Translations under genes and position numbers: made by a program
The notes under the pieces: generated by a model
What the model was told of the DNA's origin: nothing
The model's database searches: none
Seen by the model: only the letters and a program-made list of their open reading frames with translations
Shown here: positions 54,841 through 64,000 of the stretch, piece by piece
How the letters are laid out: every line of letters begins with the position of its first letter
Numbering within the stretch: the stretch's first letter is position 1
Source of the DNA: Lunularia cruciata
Lineage: Eukaryota > Streptophyta > Marchantiopsida > Lunulariales > Lunulariaceae
Assembly (NCBI GenBank): GCA_948567375.1
Contig: OX419759.1
Location: forward strand, 33,023,493-33,087,492
Reading direction: 5' to 3'
Length of the DNA: 64,000 bases

Positions 54841-55146
54841 ACTTGTCTTCCTCCAAAGCTTGCTCTATGGCTTCTTCACTAACCAACTTCCCTTCCAAGG
54901 ACTCGTCTCTCTTCCAAGCTTGCTCTATGGTTGCCTTCTTGGCAAATTGCCCATCTTGGGACTCCACTCCCTTCAAGGTTTGCTCTATGGCTACCTTCTC
55001 AACAAACTTCCCATCTTGGGACTGACTATTCTTAGGTGTCTTACTCAAAGGTGCCAGACACCCTAATTGGAAATTCCTACCTTGGTGGTGTACTTGAATT
55101 TGGCATCGGTTCCAATCAAATTAAACCTTATGAAGTTCAAGCCAAG

Positions 55147-55548
55147 TTAGACCAAAATGATATCATAGTGTAGAAGTGCCACTACAAACCTCATACACTC
55201 CAGAGACTCCTTCCCAATCTTGAAGGTAACAAGATGTGAGGTGCAAAATGCAAAACCCTTTCTACCATCCACCATCATCAAACTACTTCCAATTCCTGGC
55301 TTGATAAGAATACCCAATTTCTTTGCTACTTGCATAGACATGCAATTCTCTGAACTTCTAGAATCAACCAAAATCCTACAACCCCGATTAGATATCATAC
55401 TTTGCAAGTGAAGCAAACTTGCATAGGTTGAGCCTTCAATCTCATTAGAACTAATCAAGCTCCCAATAGGTGGCTCAAAATCTCCTCTTGGGATTCTTTG
55501 TTTCCTTGAGCATTCAGTTCCACAAACTCCATCTGGGCAACTTGTCAA
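55147..55548 (-). pseudogene. aspartic protease region of element B
   Basis: Minus strand ILVDSRSSENCMSMQVAKKL, then SSLMMVDGRKGFA: the retropepsin plan with the active site D-S-G-S changed to D-S-R-S. A region of repeated ATIEQ or AIEQ segments (55048-54749) lies between protease and RT: three copies of a 40-odd-residue unit built around Q-D/E-G-K/Q-x-x-x-K/E-x-x-I-E-Q. Confidence 0.8.
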
Positions 55549-56661
55549 GGTCGCCCATTCCTAAGTGAACATTCAGCAATATGATGTCCAACTTGTCAAC
55601 AATAAAAACAACCTCCATTTTATTGCAATATTTCTTTATATGCTGCACCAAGTGGCCTTCGTTGGATAGCATCAATCTCTATTGGTGCTAGTTCTTCCAC
55701 CCGTGCGTATTGTAATGGTAAGCTTGGTGTAAGTCGAGGTCAAAACCAAGTTGTTGCAACCAAGGAATCAAAGCGCTCAACCAATTGCATTGCTTCTTCT
55801 ACATTTTGTGGTTCTCGCATGGTCACCTCCAATTTGGTCCGTGATTTCAATCCCCGCACAAATCAATCCAAAACTTCTCCTTCTTATATATCTAGAATTT
55901 GCATGATGATGTTCTGAAATTGTGTGATGTAGCCTTTTATTGAGCCAATCTACTTCAACTCCGCCAATTTATCTTATGCAACTCGGGTGGCATTTATAGT
56001 TTGAAATCAACCAAGTATTGCATCCTTGAATTTTGTCCATGTCAAGATGGTGCAACAATATGTTGTTTAGCTTGCTCCACTCGGAATTGCCACCAAAGTT
56101 TTGCCACACCATCTAATTGACTAAAAGCCAAGAAAATCTATTTTCGTTCATCTTGAAGATTAGTGGCTTCAAAGTAACATTTGCAATCAAGCACAAAATT
56201 CTCCATTGTGCCCGAAAGATTCTTAGCTTCAAACACCTTGGGTTTTAAAAATTGAATATGATCTTCTCCATCTTAGAGTGGCGCTCTCTCTATATGTTCT
56301 CGTTGTTGTTGGTCTCATTCATCCAACAATCAAGTAAGGTGCTCAATTTGTTGCTACATCGCAAGGATAACATCTGGTATTTGCCGCCATGGCTACCACT
56401 CTATCCTACTACTCTCAATTACTCTAATTGATTAACACATGGATATAGCACCTCCACCTTTCTCCATAAGTGACAACCGGAAGTATCAAGGGTTCCTCAA
56501 CCACGATGATCATATGTAGAAAATCCTACCCAAAGTATGAAGTGATGAATTGTGTGAAGTGGTGCTTGGGTAATATTTGGATATGAAAATCCCAATGGTT
56601 TGGCGGAAGTGGGTTTGGTGGTTCATAAATTCCATCCATCCCATTCGTACTTTGATACCAA

Positions 56662-57085
56662 TGTAAAAGACCAAGACCGAAAGGAGAAATAGGAGAATGG
56701 AGCTCACATTGAGACACTTGAATGAGGTAAAACTCCAAATGCCTAGCATGAGCTTTGGCTTTTGTATTTATAGATAGCATACAAGGCCCTTGAAAAGCTT
56801 CTCAAGAAGCTTCCTTAAGCCATTTTCTTAGAGTGCAAGCCAAGTTAACTAGGAAGCTTCTCAAGAAGCTTCTTTCTAGAAGCCGTCTACTTGGCGTGCA
56901 AGCTAAGCTAGTTAGAAGCTTCTAGAAGCTTCCTTCTAGAAGCTACTTACTTGAGGTGCAAGCTAAGCTAGCCGAGAAGCTTCCCAAGAAGCCTCCTAGT
57001 ACTTTCAGAATATTCTAGGCTAATTTGTCTTATGTTCTACTTTGTAAGCCCGACTAACTTTATCGCTAAATTCCATATTGTTACA
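56662..57085 (-). repeat. 5' LTR of element B
   Basis: TGTAAAAGACC ... CCATATTGTTACA on the plus strand. It holds AGAAGCTTCTAGAAGCTTCC at 56914-56933 and further GAAGCTTC units. A TATA box on the minus strand (TATAAATACAAAAGCC) lies near 56766. Confidence 0.9.
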
Positions 57086-57090
57086 TATTA

Positions 57091-59062
57091 GGAGTTTGAC
57101 TTGTTCCAATGGTATTGAATTTTTTACCTCTACAAGTTTACTTCACTTGCAAGGTATGATATTTGATTGTGATTGTAGCATTTTGGTGGATTTTGGTGGA
57201 TTTTGGGAGTCCAAAGAATTGCATGGATATGCAATTAGCAAAGGAATTAAGTATTTCTATCAAGCCAGTAATTGGATGTAGATTGATGATGGCGGATGGT
57301 AGAAGGGTTATGCATTACATACATCACATCTTGTTATTTCCAATATTACAAAGGAGTATTTGGAGTGTATGAGGTTGTAGTTGCACCTCTATATTATGAT
57401 GCCATTCTAGGTTTGCCTTGGCTTGAACTTCATAAGGTTCAATTTGATTGGATATGATAACAAATTCAAGTACAATACCAAAGTAGACATTATTGATTAG
57501 GTTGTTTGGCACCTTTGAGTAAGACATATAAGAATGGCCAATCCCAAGATGTGGAGCTTATCAATAAAGCAACCATAGAGTAAGCTTTGGAGGCAGATAA
57601 ACCTATTTGTGTGGTGTGGATCAAACCGATTGCGCATGGAGAATATGATGAGGGCTAAAGTCTCATCAAGCAATGGTTGATCAAATAGTTCAAGAGTTTA
57701 TAAATGTGTTTTTGGATGATCTACCAAAAGGATTATTTTTTTGATCATGGGATGCCTTTCAAGATTAAATTATTACCAAGAAGTACTCCAATGAGTAGGC
57801 AAATCTATTGGCTCTCACCAAAGGAGTTGGATGAGCTTCAAATAACATTGAGAGAGTTGTTGGAGAAGGATTTCATATGATGTAGTACATCTCCTTGGGG
57901 AGCACCGGTACTATTTGTTCTAAAGAAGGATGAAAGACTTCATTTTTGTATTGATTATTGTGGCCTCAATTAACAAATAGTGAAAATGCATATCCCTTGC
58001 CTCAAATTGATGAGTTGCTTGATCAATTGAGTGGAGTATGATATTTCTCTAACTTGGATCTCCAAAGTGGCTATTTGTAGATTCTTATTGATAAGGAAGA
58101 TGTGCAAAAGACTACCTTTTGCACAAGGTATGGGCACTTTGAATGGATAGTTCTACCTTTTGGGCTCACTAATGCTCCAACTGTCTTCATAGATCAGATG
58201 CACCAAGTGTTGGATGGACTATTGGATCAATATGTGATAATATTCTTGGATAAGATTTTAATGTATAACAAGATGGAGGTAAAACACACAAATCAAGTGT
58301 GAGAAGTCTTAAGATAACAATGTTGATGGAAGTTTTACTACAAGAAGTCAAAGTGTGCCTTTTGGCAAAAGGAAGTTACTTTCTTGGGTCACAAGATTTC
58401 ATTGGAGGGGATCAAGATGGAATAGGAGAAAATCAAGGCCATTATTGATTGGCCTACTCTAAAGGATACCACAAAAGTGTGGGCATTTAATGGATTGGCA
58501 AGTTTTTACCAATGGTTCATCCAATAATGTGCTCATGTGGCCACACCATTGAATGATATCTTAAAGAAGAACTCAAGCTTTTAGTGGACTACCAAACACA
58601 AAAAAGCATTCCAAAAGCTAAAACATATAGTGTCTTCAAGACCTATTCTTCAACCATATGACCCTCAACTACCTTGCATGGTTGATTTTGATGCTTCTAA
58701 CTTTGCCATTGGAGTCATGTTGTAGCAATAATTCCTAGATGGGTTACATTCCATTACTTTGTATCTTGCAACTAAACATCATATAAAGGAATTACTCTAC
58801 TCAAGACTGGGAACAACTAGCAATGGTATATACCACCAAGGTATGGAGATATTATTTCTTGGGAGAAAATTTAATCATGCAAACCAATCACAAATCCTTG
58901 TTGCAAACATTAGATTTGGATACATGAAAAGTCAACATCAATGATGGGAGGAATACTGCAATATTTTGTTTAACTTCAAACTTGAGCACAAACCCAATAG
59001 GTTCCATGTCATCCTTGATGGACTATCACAACAACTTAATTTGAAATCTCTTCCTCTTATCG
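57091..59062 (+). pseudogene. protease, RT and RNase H of element C
   Basis: Protease segments are ILVDFGSPKNCMDMQLAKEL and RLMMADGRR (57190-57306); the active-site Ser is replaced (DFGS). RT reads TTFCTRYGHFEWIVLPFGLT, then APTVFIDQMHQVLDGLLDQY, then VIIFLDKILMY (58110-58270), where the second catalytic Asp of the D-D pair is Lys. The RNase H segment runs from about 58560 to 59050. Frames change repeatedly. Confidence 0.8.
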
Positions 59063-59799
59063 TGTATAATACTATGAGGACAAGAAAAGAGAGAAAACAC
59101 AGATTTCACACTCAATCATCCAATCTCCCAAAGGAGCACCTTCTATTTATTATATAGACAAGAGGATTTCCTCCAAGGAAGCTCCACCATAGGATTAGGC
59201 ACACCAATAGGTGACATGTCAGCAAGCTCTCCCCTTGGATTACTTACTTGGATGGGTGACATGTTTGTCCTGGTCCTATCTGGTTGGTCAAACAAGCTTT
59301 TATCAGAGGGAATCTTTTAGTGAATCTTCTTATAGGAATCTCAAAATCATGTGGGTGAGGTACCGTTGGAAAGCTCTCAAAAAGACAAATCAAGGGGGAG
59401 GAAAAGCTAGACTTTCCTTTATTGGAGCAAGAATGTGCACATTTTTTATGCCTAATTCATCCGTTTAAGCTTCCAAAATTGCCTTCAAAAATTTCAAGCA
59501 TATTTTGATTCCTACTCTATTAGTAGAATTCCCCTTTTGGTGATACCTCTTTCTGATCTATTTAGTCCATCATGTGTAACATCCTTCCAGATGTTACCAA
59601 ACCAATTCTCACCTTTAAATCATATGTCTAGCTATTGGTTCTAAGGTTTTCAACTATTTCGGTTTCTACACTATTAGTAGAAGTACTCTTTTGGTGATAT
59701 TTCTATCTGATCTATTTTGACCATCATGTATAAAATCATTCTAGATGTTACACAACCAAATGTCACATCTAGATCATATGGCTAGTTCTTGGTATTACA
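59063..59799. mobile_element. 737-bp insertion inside element C, with internal tandem repeats
   Basis: Elements A and B lack this stretch: their sequence jumps from the TTTGAAGTCTCTTCC segment to the TCAACTCCAAGGTCC segment. It begins TGTATAATAC and ends TTACA, so it could be a solo LTR or a small non-autonomous element. A clear target duplication was not found. Within it, about 59501-59646 and 59655-59800 are two copies of a 154-bp-period unit (CTATTAGTAGAA..CTTTTGGTGATA..TCTGATCTATTT). Confidence 0.6.
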
Positions 59800-61250
59800 T
59801 CATGGATTCAATTATGATAATGTCAATCAACTCCAAGGTCCAAATCAAGTTTTGGACCGCTCTATAACAAGACTCATTCTTCCAAATGTTATGAGATCAT
59901 CTTGCCACAAAAGATAAGAAATACAACACCTTCTCTTTCAAGGAAGGCTGTCTATTCTAGGAGAATTGGATCTATGTTCTAGCTAAGGGCAATCTATGAC
60001 TTGTGCGCCTTCAAGAAGCCCTTGACTTACCAATTACCGGTCACATGGGTGTGGACAAGACTTTGGGTACCTTATGACACCAATGGTGGTGGCCTAACAT
60101 GTCACAAGATGGTCAAGAGATTGTTTGATCTTGTGAAAACTACCGATGCAACAAGGCTAGCAACCAAAAATCAGGTGGACTCCTTCAACCACTTCCCATC
60201 CCATCTCCTTTATAAGAACATGTGAGCTTAGATCTCATCACATCCTTATCCAAAACAAAGCAAGGTCACATAGCAATCTTGGTTTTTGTGGATAAGCATA
60301 GTAAGCAAATCCAGTTGGCACCAACCTTGATAGAGTGGATGCTCCAATATTGACCTAAATCTTCTTTGACAATGTTTTCAAGCATCATGAGATACCTTGT
60401 GTACTTATCTCCAATTGTGATACTCATTTTATCAAAAAAATTGGCAAACACTCTTCTGAATACTTGACACCAAACTTGCTTTGTCCAAAACCTATCATAC
60501 TCAAACTAATAGACATATCAAAGAAGTAAATTGCACCTTGGATGATATGTTTCATGCCTTTGTCAACATTCACCATACAAACTTGGATGAGTGTCTTGCA
60601 GTTGTTGAGTTTGCCTAAAATAACTACAAACATGCAAGCACCAGATTCTCTCCATTCTTCCTTACTTTTGGCCAAGACCCACTTGTTCTAGAATTCTTTC
60701 TTACTGCTCTTCTATCTCATACTTCCACCTTCTTGATCATAATATCCCAACCCTTACAACAAACCAAACCTCATCTCCTTATTGCTCAAAATCATAAAAA
60801 AACAATATGTAGAACAACATTATTGTGATATCACTTTTCAACTTGCTTTCTTCTAATAACCTATCCCTCTCACTCAATATCTAAGTCCGTAAACTTGCTC
60901 CTAATTGGATAGGTCCATTTGATATCACCCAAATCATTTTTCATGTTGCTTATCAACTTGCCTTGCATTCTCATGAGCAAATTTTCCCTCTCTTTCTCAT
61001 TCCAAGTTGAAACCCTTTGTTTCTCATCCATCTTCCTTTTCTACTCATATCCAACCCCCTCTTCCTTCTATGCCTATCAACAATCAAGAGGAGTATGAAG
61101 TTTATCATATTCTTGCACATCGCGACATTCAACACTGCCTCCAACAACATATGTAGTACAAAGTCCTTTGGAAAAGGTATCCCCTTCATAATGCCACTTG
61201 TGAACCTCTTTCTCACCTCCAAAAATGCCCAAACGGCCATCTAGGAGTTT
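59800..61250 (+). pseudogene. integrase and chromodomain of element C
   Basis: It aligns with the integrase of elements A and B (for example the segment near 60160-60300 matches the zinc-domain end and the first core motif), heavily broken. The chromodomain at 61070-61220 reads EEYEVYHILAHRDIQ followed by KRYPLHNATCEPLSHL, with the conserved W and T-W-E-P partly lost. The frame ends near the purine tract. Confidence 0.75.
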
Positions 61251-61298
61251 GAAGCTTCCATGGTGATAAGGACGTCACCAACTATTGGTGGAGGCAAA

Positions 61299-61771
61299 TG
61301 TAACAATGTGGAGTTTACCAATGATTTAGTCAGGGCTAACAAAGTAGCAAATAAGCCAAATTAACCTAGAATATTCTAGAAGCATCTAGGAATTTACTTT
61401 GTACCTTTCAAGTATTGGATAATGTGCATGCCAAGTAGTGACTTATAAGAGGAATCTTCTTGGTAACCATCCTTGCTAGCTTAGCTTGCACGCCAAGTAG
61501 GTGGCTTCTAGAAGGAAACTTCTTGGTTAGCTTAGCTTGTATGCCAAGTAGGCGGCTTCTAAAAGAAAACTTCTTGAGAAGCTTCCTGGTTAGCTTGACT
61601 TGCACTTTGAGGAAGCTTCTTGAGAAGCTTTTTAAGAGCCTTGTATGTTTCTTTATAAATACCAAAGCCCAAGCTCATGCTAAGCATTTGGAGTTTCTCT
61701 CATTCAAATGTCCCAACAGGATTTTCCACTTTGGTCTTCCATTCTCTTATTTCTCTCCTTGGTCTTTTACA
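61299..61771 (+). repeat. 3' LTR of element C
   Basis: It starts TGTAACAATGTGG after the purine tract GGTGGAGGCAAA and ends GGTCTTTTACA, followed by TTCAT. It carries GAAGCTTC palindromes and TATAAATACCAAAGCCC near 61655. Confidence 0.9.
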
Positions 61772-61776
61772 TTCAT

Positions 61777-62070
61777 CATTGCTTCCGCAATTTTTCTATG
61801 CTTGGTATCTCTATACCTCTTGATCCACCATCCATTACTTGACTTCTTCTCACTAAATGATGCTTCAATCTCATCTTGCATTTGACTATTGAGACAGCTC
61901 CATTGGATGTCTATAGTCCTCAGATTTAAAGGAGATTTGACCATTGGCTTGAGCACCCTCCTTCCTCCATTGAGCCTTGATCCAAGCAAAGACATTGCAC
62001 CTTAATGATTCAAAGCCAAATTCCTTATTATCTTTAATTTTTAGTACCATGGCTAAATTAGTCCCCAATT
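61777..62070 (-). pseudogene. decayed coding region of unknown family, right part
   Basis: Minus strand segments LAMVLKIKDNKEFGFESLRC followed by NVFAWIKAQWRKEG, and, after a frame change, EIEASFSEKKSSNGWWIKRY followed by KHRKIAEAMM. Removing element C and one TTCAT joins this to the frame at 50042 and below, giving an uninterrupted continuation of about 50 residues. The family is not recognised. Confidence 0.5.
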
Positions 62071-62402
62071 CTTTATTAAGAAGTAAAGTCTATTGCCATG
62101 ATATAAACATCTCTGTAATGAAGTGCCTATTTGCTTACTCCATGTGATTTTAGGATCACATAAAAAAGTTTTATATGTGTTCTTGACTAGAGAACCATTG
62201 TGCTTATTCATAATTTCTCTAATGAAGAAGACAATATATCCAAGTACAACTCACCCAATCTCTCAAGCTCTCAATTCTTAGCACGTGTTGTTCATTGATA
62301 ATATTGTTGAACACGCAATATGTAAAATTATGAGTTTGTTGAGGCAAAAGAAATCACTACACAAGTAGGAGTTGTGATTTGATAGCTCATATCAAATTGT
62401 TC

Positions 62403-62475
62403 TATTTGATTGTTCTATTGTTGATTGTTGATTGTTGATTGTTCTATCAAATTGTTCTATTGTTCTAATTGTTCT
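62403..62475. repeat. short tandem repeat (TTGATTG / TTGTTCTA units)
   Basis: Repeats of TGATTGT and ATTGTTCTA alternate over about 70 bp. Simple sequence; no function inferred. Confidence 0.7.
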
Positions 62476-64000
62476 ATTCTGTTTGGTGGTTTCATCCTTG
62501 GTGAACCTTTATTGTTTGTGTATGTAAGCATGATGGCACATCCAATTGGTCCTCAATTTTTATTCTCTAAATGGTAGCTTATACAAGTTGCTTGAATTCT
62601 CCAAGATTGATTGACTTTAAAGCCAATGATGTTCCAACCCACCAACATTGAATGTGTAAAGTTATGTTCCCAAACTTTATGCTAAGTGTCATTAGTGTTG
62701 AGAAATCCTTATCATGAACACCATGATCACAATTAATAAGGAAGTAACAATCACAAAGATCATGATCACAAGCACTGTGATTACAGCCACAAAAGTACAA
62801 ATTGTGAAATTCTTCCTCCTCATGTTCCTTGGACACAAGGGAACTATAATATTTTTCTTAGGTCATCTCTTCATCTTTTTAAGTGATTACCTTCTAGGCC
62901 AATGATAGGTATTGAAATCTTGTTTTCTAGCCATAAAAGTCTCCTAACCGTTTAGTAATCTATGAAATTTATTAAAAAAATTGTACTTTAATGACAATTG
63001 AGTCACCACAATATCTTTATCTTCAATATATTAGTATATTTTCTATAGTAAAATGTTTTTCTATACTTGTGGTGATCAAACTTTGCATTGTTAATACACT
63101 ACTCTTTTCTTATTGTAGTTTTTATAGATTTGTGAAATGTTAGGAAAGTTGTTAAGGTTAGAATGCAAGACTGCACTTCTTATTATTGACCTAGAAGGTA
63201 ACCATGCAAGAGTACAAGAAGATGATATAGGAAAAACATTATGGTTCTTTTGCATCCAATGATCACAAGGATGAAGACAATTGTGTTCATGATCTTTGTA
63301 CTTGTGAGTCCTTAATGCTGAGGATTTTTCAATCAAAGATTATAACCATAGAACTCCATCTAAACACAATCAACTTAAAACATCATCAACTTGATAGTCA
63401 ATTAATTTTAGAGAATTCAAATGACTTGATTGCATTGCCACCTTGACAAAGAATAGAAACTGATGATTATTCAAATTGTCCAAAATGCTTGCATGCACAA
63501 ACAACAATGGTTTACCAAGGACGCATATGCTAAATTGCAAAATGGTCCAAAGTTATAAATTCAAAGCCTCTACTTGTGTAGTTTATTCTTCAGACTCAAC
63601 ACATTGAAAATTCAAGCATAGTGTGTTCAAATTTTTTTTGGCCAAATACAAGAGTTGAGAGATTATATGAATGGATGTTTAGGTAGATATTGTCTTCCAA
63701 CAACAAGATCATGCGCAAGCACAATGGCTCTCCAACTAAGAGGTGTAAAGTGCTATCAATGGTGATTTTGAAATCACTCAGATTGAGTAAGTGTGTCCTC
63801 CATTGTAGTGAGAAATTCATCAATAGCAAGAAATGTGATTTCTTGTTGTGCAATTGGAATTTGAGTGACTTAGCAATGATTCTAAATATTAGAGACAATT
63901 GCAACCTCAAATTACAAAGATTAAGGGATAATGTGTTTGAATGGACTTAATAACATTGGCAAAAGGTGCTTGAACCTATGATTGGATCTTCATAATGGGA
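62476..64000. other. AT-rich spacer with one fragment of the unknown family (63840-63945, plus strand)
   Basis: Most of this stretch shows nothing recognisable. At 63855-63948 the plus strand reads LAMILNIRDNCNLKLQRLRD then NVFEWT, clearly related to LAMVLKIKDN..LRCNVFAWI at 61886-62068 on the minus strand. So a second, oppositely oriented fragment of the same unknown family lies here and may run out of the window. Confidence 0.5.

Larger units (their letters stand above)
51636..57085 (-). mobile_element. Ty3/gypsy chromovirus, element B, nested in element C
   Basis: It is flanked by TATTA at 51631-51635 and 57086-57090. LTRs at 51636-52000 (3' LTR) and 56662-57085 (5' LTR) have TG..CA ends. 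The primer binding site on the minus strand, TGGTATCAAAG, is at 56650-56660; the purine tract next to the 3' LTR (GCGGGAGAATA) is at 52001-52011. The coding order on the minus strand is gag (about 56300-55560), protease, RT, RNase H, integrase, chromodomain. Fewer frame breaks than A and C, in keeping with its being the youngest of the nested pair, but still inactive. Confidence 0.93.
50048..61771 (+). mobile_element. Ty3/gypsy chromovirus, element C (interrupted by element B)
   Basis: LTRs at 50048-50463 and 61299-61771 with TG..CA ends, primer binding site at 50465, purine tract at 61287-61298, and a perfect TTCAT target duplication. The inner segment is interrupted at 51636-57085 by element B in the opposite direction. 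When B and one TATTA are removed, the sequence rejoins collinearly with element A (near 3100-3180). Internal order is gag, protease, RT, RNase H, integrase, chromodomain. A further 737-bp insertion lies at 59063-59799. All frames are decayed. Confidence 0.92.

Noticed and set aside
1-64000. tRNA, rRNA, CRISPR or bacterial-type operons
   Set aside because: No cloverleaf with A and B boxes, rRNA block or regular spacer array was seen; tRNA-like strings are primer binding sites next to LTRs.

Overview
The window looks like nuclear DNA from a land plant with a large, repeat-rich genome. Evidence: plant-type spliced genes (fatty acid amide hydrolase, golgin candidate 2, an EAF7-like NuA4 subunit), Ty3/gypsy chromoviruses and Ty1/copia elements primed by initiator tRNA-Met, and extensive nesting of retrotransposons. 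A LINE with a restriction-like endonuclease and a gypsy element carrying a cytosine methyltransferase would be unusual in a flowering plant. I lean towards a seed-free plant (fern or lycophyte) or a gymnosperm; this is inference only.

Layout. 1-8.8 kb: a minus-strand Ty1/copia element split by a plus-strand Ty3/gypsy chromovirus (element A, 1516-7250), with a 5-bp target duplication. 8.8-10.7 kb: AT-rich spacer. 10.7-20.1 kb: a 9.4-kb decayed Ty3/gypsy-type element that encodes, in order, Gag with two zinc knuckles, aspartic protease, a C5-cytosine DNA methyltransferase, reverse transcriptase, RNase H, integrase and a terminal PHD finger. This is the most remarkable object in the window. 20.1-40 kb: a gene island with an EAF7/MRGBP-like gene (minus) diverging from a golgin candidate 2 gene (plus), then an unidentified EF-hand gene and a 20-exon FAAH gene (both minus). 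40-43.7 kb: spacer with short repeats that share the 3' tail of the neighbouring LINE. 43.7-46.4 kb: a 5'-truncated but open non-LTR retrotransposon (minus) with RT and restriction-like endonuclease, flanked by a target duplication. 46.4-50 kb: AT-rich spacer and a decayed minus-strand coding region. 50.05-61.77 kb: chromovirus C (plus) interrupted by chromovirus B (minus, 51636-57085), both with perfect 5-bp target duplications. 61.8-64 kb: continuation of the decayed minus-strand coding region, and spacer.

How it fits together. The three chromoviruses A, B and C are one family: similar LTRs built from GAAGCTTC palindromes that form heat-shock-element-like arrays, the same primer binding site type, and a C-terminal chromodomain. 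The methyltransferase element is a different lineage; it has a PHD finger where the others have a chromodomain. Its reading frames are broken almost only by TAG at expected Gln codons and TGA at expected Arg codons, as expected from deamination of methylated CHG and CG cytosines. The host genes are ordinary housekeeping functions (Golgi tethering, chromatin acetylation, N-acylethanolamine hydrolysis, calcium binding).
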